NCBI GenBank assembly: GCA_965203265.1
Contig: CBDBBV010000002.1
Coordinates: forward strand, 248,001-312,000
Reading direction: 5' to 3'
From: JAHRAW01 sp965203265
GTDB taxonomy: Bacteria > Pseudomonadota > Gammaproteobacteria > Arenicellales > Poriferihabitantaceae
Length of the DNA: 64,000 nt
This document shows, piece by piece, positions 62,755 to 64,000 of the stretch (position 1 is its first letter; each line of letters begins with the position of its first letter). The notes beneath the pieces were generated by a model. It was not told the origin of the DNA. It saw nothing but the letters and a program-made list of their open reading frames with translations, and searched no databases. The position numbers and the translations under genes were made by a program.

Positions 62755-63843
62755 ATGAAAGTTGTAAGACAAACCCTGCTGGCAACGGCGGCATTCGCTT
62801 TAACGGCCGCTGCACAGGCGCAAACCGAACTGGTGGTCGTATCCTGGGGCGGTGCCTACAGCGCCAGTCAGCAAAAGGCGTATCACGAGCCGTATATGGC
62901 GGCGAACCCCGACATCACGATCATCAACGATGATTCCGCCAACGAGTCCGTGGCCAAGATTCGCGCCATGAACGAAGCGGGCAATGTTACCTGGGCCCTG
63001 GTCGATGCCATCGCGTCCTTCGCCATCACCCTGTGTGACGAGGGGTTGGTGGAGGAGATCGATCACGATGCGGTATTGGCACCCGCTCCGGACGGCACGC
63101 CTGCCTCCGAGGATTTCGGCGATCTGATCGTGTCTCCGTGCTTCGTGCCGAACATCGTGTATTCCACTACGTTCGGCTATCGCACCGATCTGGTGGATAC
63201 ACCGCCGACGACCATCAATGATGTGTTCGATCTGGAGAAAATTCCGGGCAAGCGCTCTCTGGAGAAAAAGCCCTACAATAATCTGGAATGGGCATTGATC
63301 GCGGACGGTGTGCCGGCGGACGAGGTGTATGATTTGCTGGAGACCGACGAAGGCGTCGATCGGGCGTTCGCCAAGCTGGACACCATAAAGGATCAAGTGG
63401 TGTGGTGGGAAAGAGGCGCGCAAACGCCCCAACTGCTGGCGGATGGCGAAGTGGTCATGGGTTCCACCTACAATGGCCGCCTGTTCTCCGTCATCGAAGA
63501 GGAGAAGCAGCCCATCGCCATGATGTGGGATTGGCAGGTCTTCGATCTCGACGGCTGGGTAGTCCCTACGGGAGCGCCCCATCGTGAGGAAGTGATGAAG
63601 TACCTGCGTTTTGCCACGGACACCCAACGGTTGGCCGATCAGGCGAAATACATTTCCTACGGGCCGGCGCGCAAGTCTTCCGCTCCGTTGGTGGGCAAGC
63701 ACGCCACCTTGGGCATCGACATGGCGCCGCACATGCCTACCGCGCCGAACAACGCGAAGAACACGTTGTTGTACAACTACGAGTTCTGGGCGGACAATGG
63801 CGACGATCTGGCCGAGCGATTCAACGCTTGGCTGGCCAACTAG
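62755..63843 (+). CDS. PotD/PotF-like periplasmic substrate-binding protein
   Basis: 362-aa precursor. Signal peptide MKVVRQTLLATAAFALTAAA, probable cleavage after AQA. The mature protein starts QTELVVVSWGGAYSASQQKA and has the family's WALVDAIASFAITLCDEGLV and PCFVPNIVYSTTFGYRTD segments. GAGAGG lies eight bases before ATG 62755. The ligand is probably a polyamine or a related cation; permease genes should lie just beyond the window. Confidence 0.9.
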   Translation: MKVVRQTLLATAAFALTAAAQAQTELVVVSWGGAYSASQQKAYHEPYMAANPDITIINDDSANESVAKIRAMNEAGNVTWALVDAIASFAITLCDEGLVEEIDHDAVLAPAPDGTPASEDFGDLIVSPCFVPNIVYSTTFGYRTDLVDTPPTTINDVFDLEKIPGKRSLEKKPYNNLEWALIADGVPADEVYDLLETDEGVDRAFAKLDTIKDQVVWWERGAQTPQLLADGEVVMGSTYNGRLFSVIEEEKQPIAMMWDWQVFDLDGWVVPTGAPHREEVMKYLRFATDTQRLADQAKYISYGPARKSSAPLVGKHATLGIDMAPHMPTAPNNAKNTLLYNYEFWADNGDDLAERFNAWLAN

Positions 63844-63885
63844 CGGCTAGTCGCAAGCGGTAGACAATCAATGGAGTGATGGCAT

Positions 63886-63920
63886 TGCTCCGGCGCAGCT
63901 GCGGTGCAGCCGCCGGAGCA
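63886..63920 (+). other. strong hairpin after the binding-protein gene
   Basis: Ten-base arms TGCTCCGGCG / CGCCGGAGCA and an inner GCTGC / GCAGC pair around GGT. No T-run follows, so it is not a rho-independent terminator. Hairpins of this kind after binding-protein genes often raise their expression over the downstream permease genes by protecting the mRNA (family knowledge). Confidence 0.55.
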
Positions 63921-64000
63921 GTTGCCTCCATTTCGCGGACAACACTGGGCAACACTGGAAATGGAGTCGAACACCATTGCAGAGTGAGCAACAAACCAAC

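Overview
The window is about 64 kb of GC-rich, gene-dense bacterial chromosome. The order murC-murB-ftsQ-ftsA-ftsZ-lpxC-dciA-secA-argJ-mutT-coaE, together with bamC, LpxC, three outer-membrane porins and a YfhL-type ferredoxin next to coaD/rsmD, points to a Gram-negative gammaproteobacterium outside the Enterobacterales. I see no rRNA, tRNA or CRISPR array. Base and codon use change in several places, which marks accessory segments set into a conserved backbone.

Layout. 1-12.1 kb: peptidoglycan precursor and division genes (murC partial, murB, ftsQ, ftsA, ftsZ), lpxC, dciA, secA, argJ, mutT, coaE. 12.3-20.4 kb: a self-contained catabolic island with a dimethylglycine/sarcosine-dehydrogenase-like flavoprotein divergent from an RpiR regulator, a polar amino-acid ABC importer and a divergent arginase-family ureohydrolase. 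20.7-25.8 kb: iscR-sufB-sufC-sufD-sufT-Rieske Fe-S assembly operon, lacking a cysteine desulfurase. 25.9-32.2 kb: murA, hisD, hisC, ferredoxin, coaD, rsmD, ftsY, infA.

32.2-42.6 kb is the accessory, repeat-rich part. Three porins with near-identical 5' leaders and terminators are surrounded by copies of a micro-operon of overlapping tiny genes (an 18-19 aa leader, a two-helix protein of about 60 aa and a single-helix peptide of 22-27 aa). Beyond these lie a DUF2335 gene pair and a shorter fused relative, a NYN-domain nuclease whose promoter and hairpin leader are present in three copies, and a complete IS481-like element with a 5-bp target duplication whose transposase stop codon lies in the flanking DNA.

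42.6-53.1 kb carries envelope glycan genes (FkbM methyltransferase, four glycosyltransferases, a polysaccharide deacetylase-like protein), panB, bamC and a TPR-sulfotransferase. 53.3-61.2 kb holds a family-5 peptide ABC importer with a fused double ATPase. This operon is interrupted by an AT-rich secreted-protein gene that lies between the intact 3' end of the binding-protein gene and a decayed copy of it. 61.6-64 kb begins a polyamine-type importer that continues past the window.

The best candidates for something undescribed are the repeated micro-operon around the porins, the triplicated promoter-hairpin unit ahead of the NYN gene, and the flavoprotein/ureohydrolase/importer island, which could degrade an N-methylated guanidino compound such as creatine (inference only).
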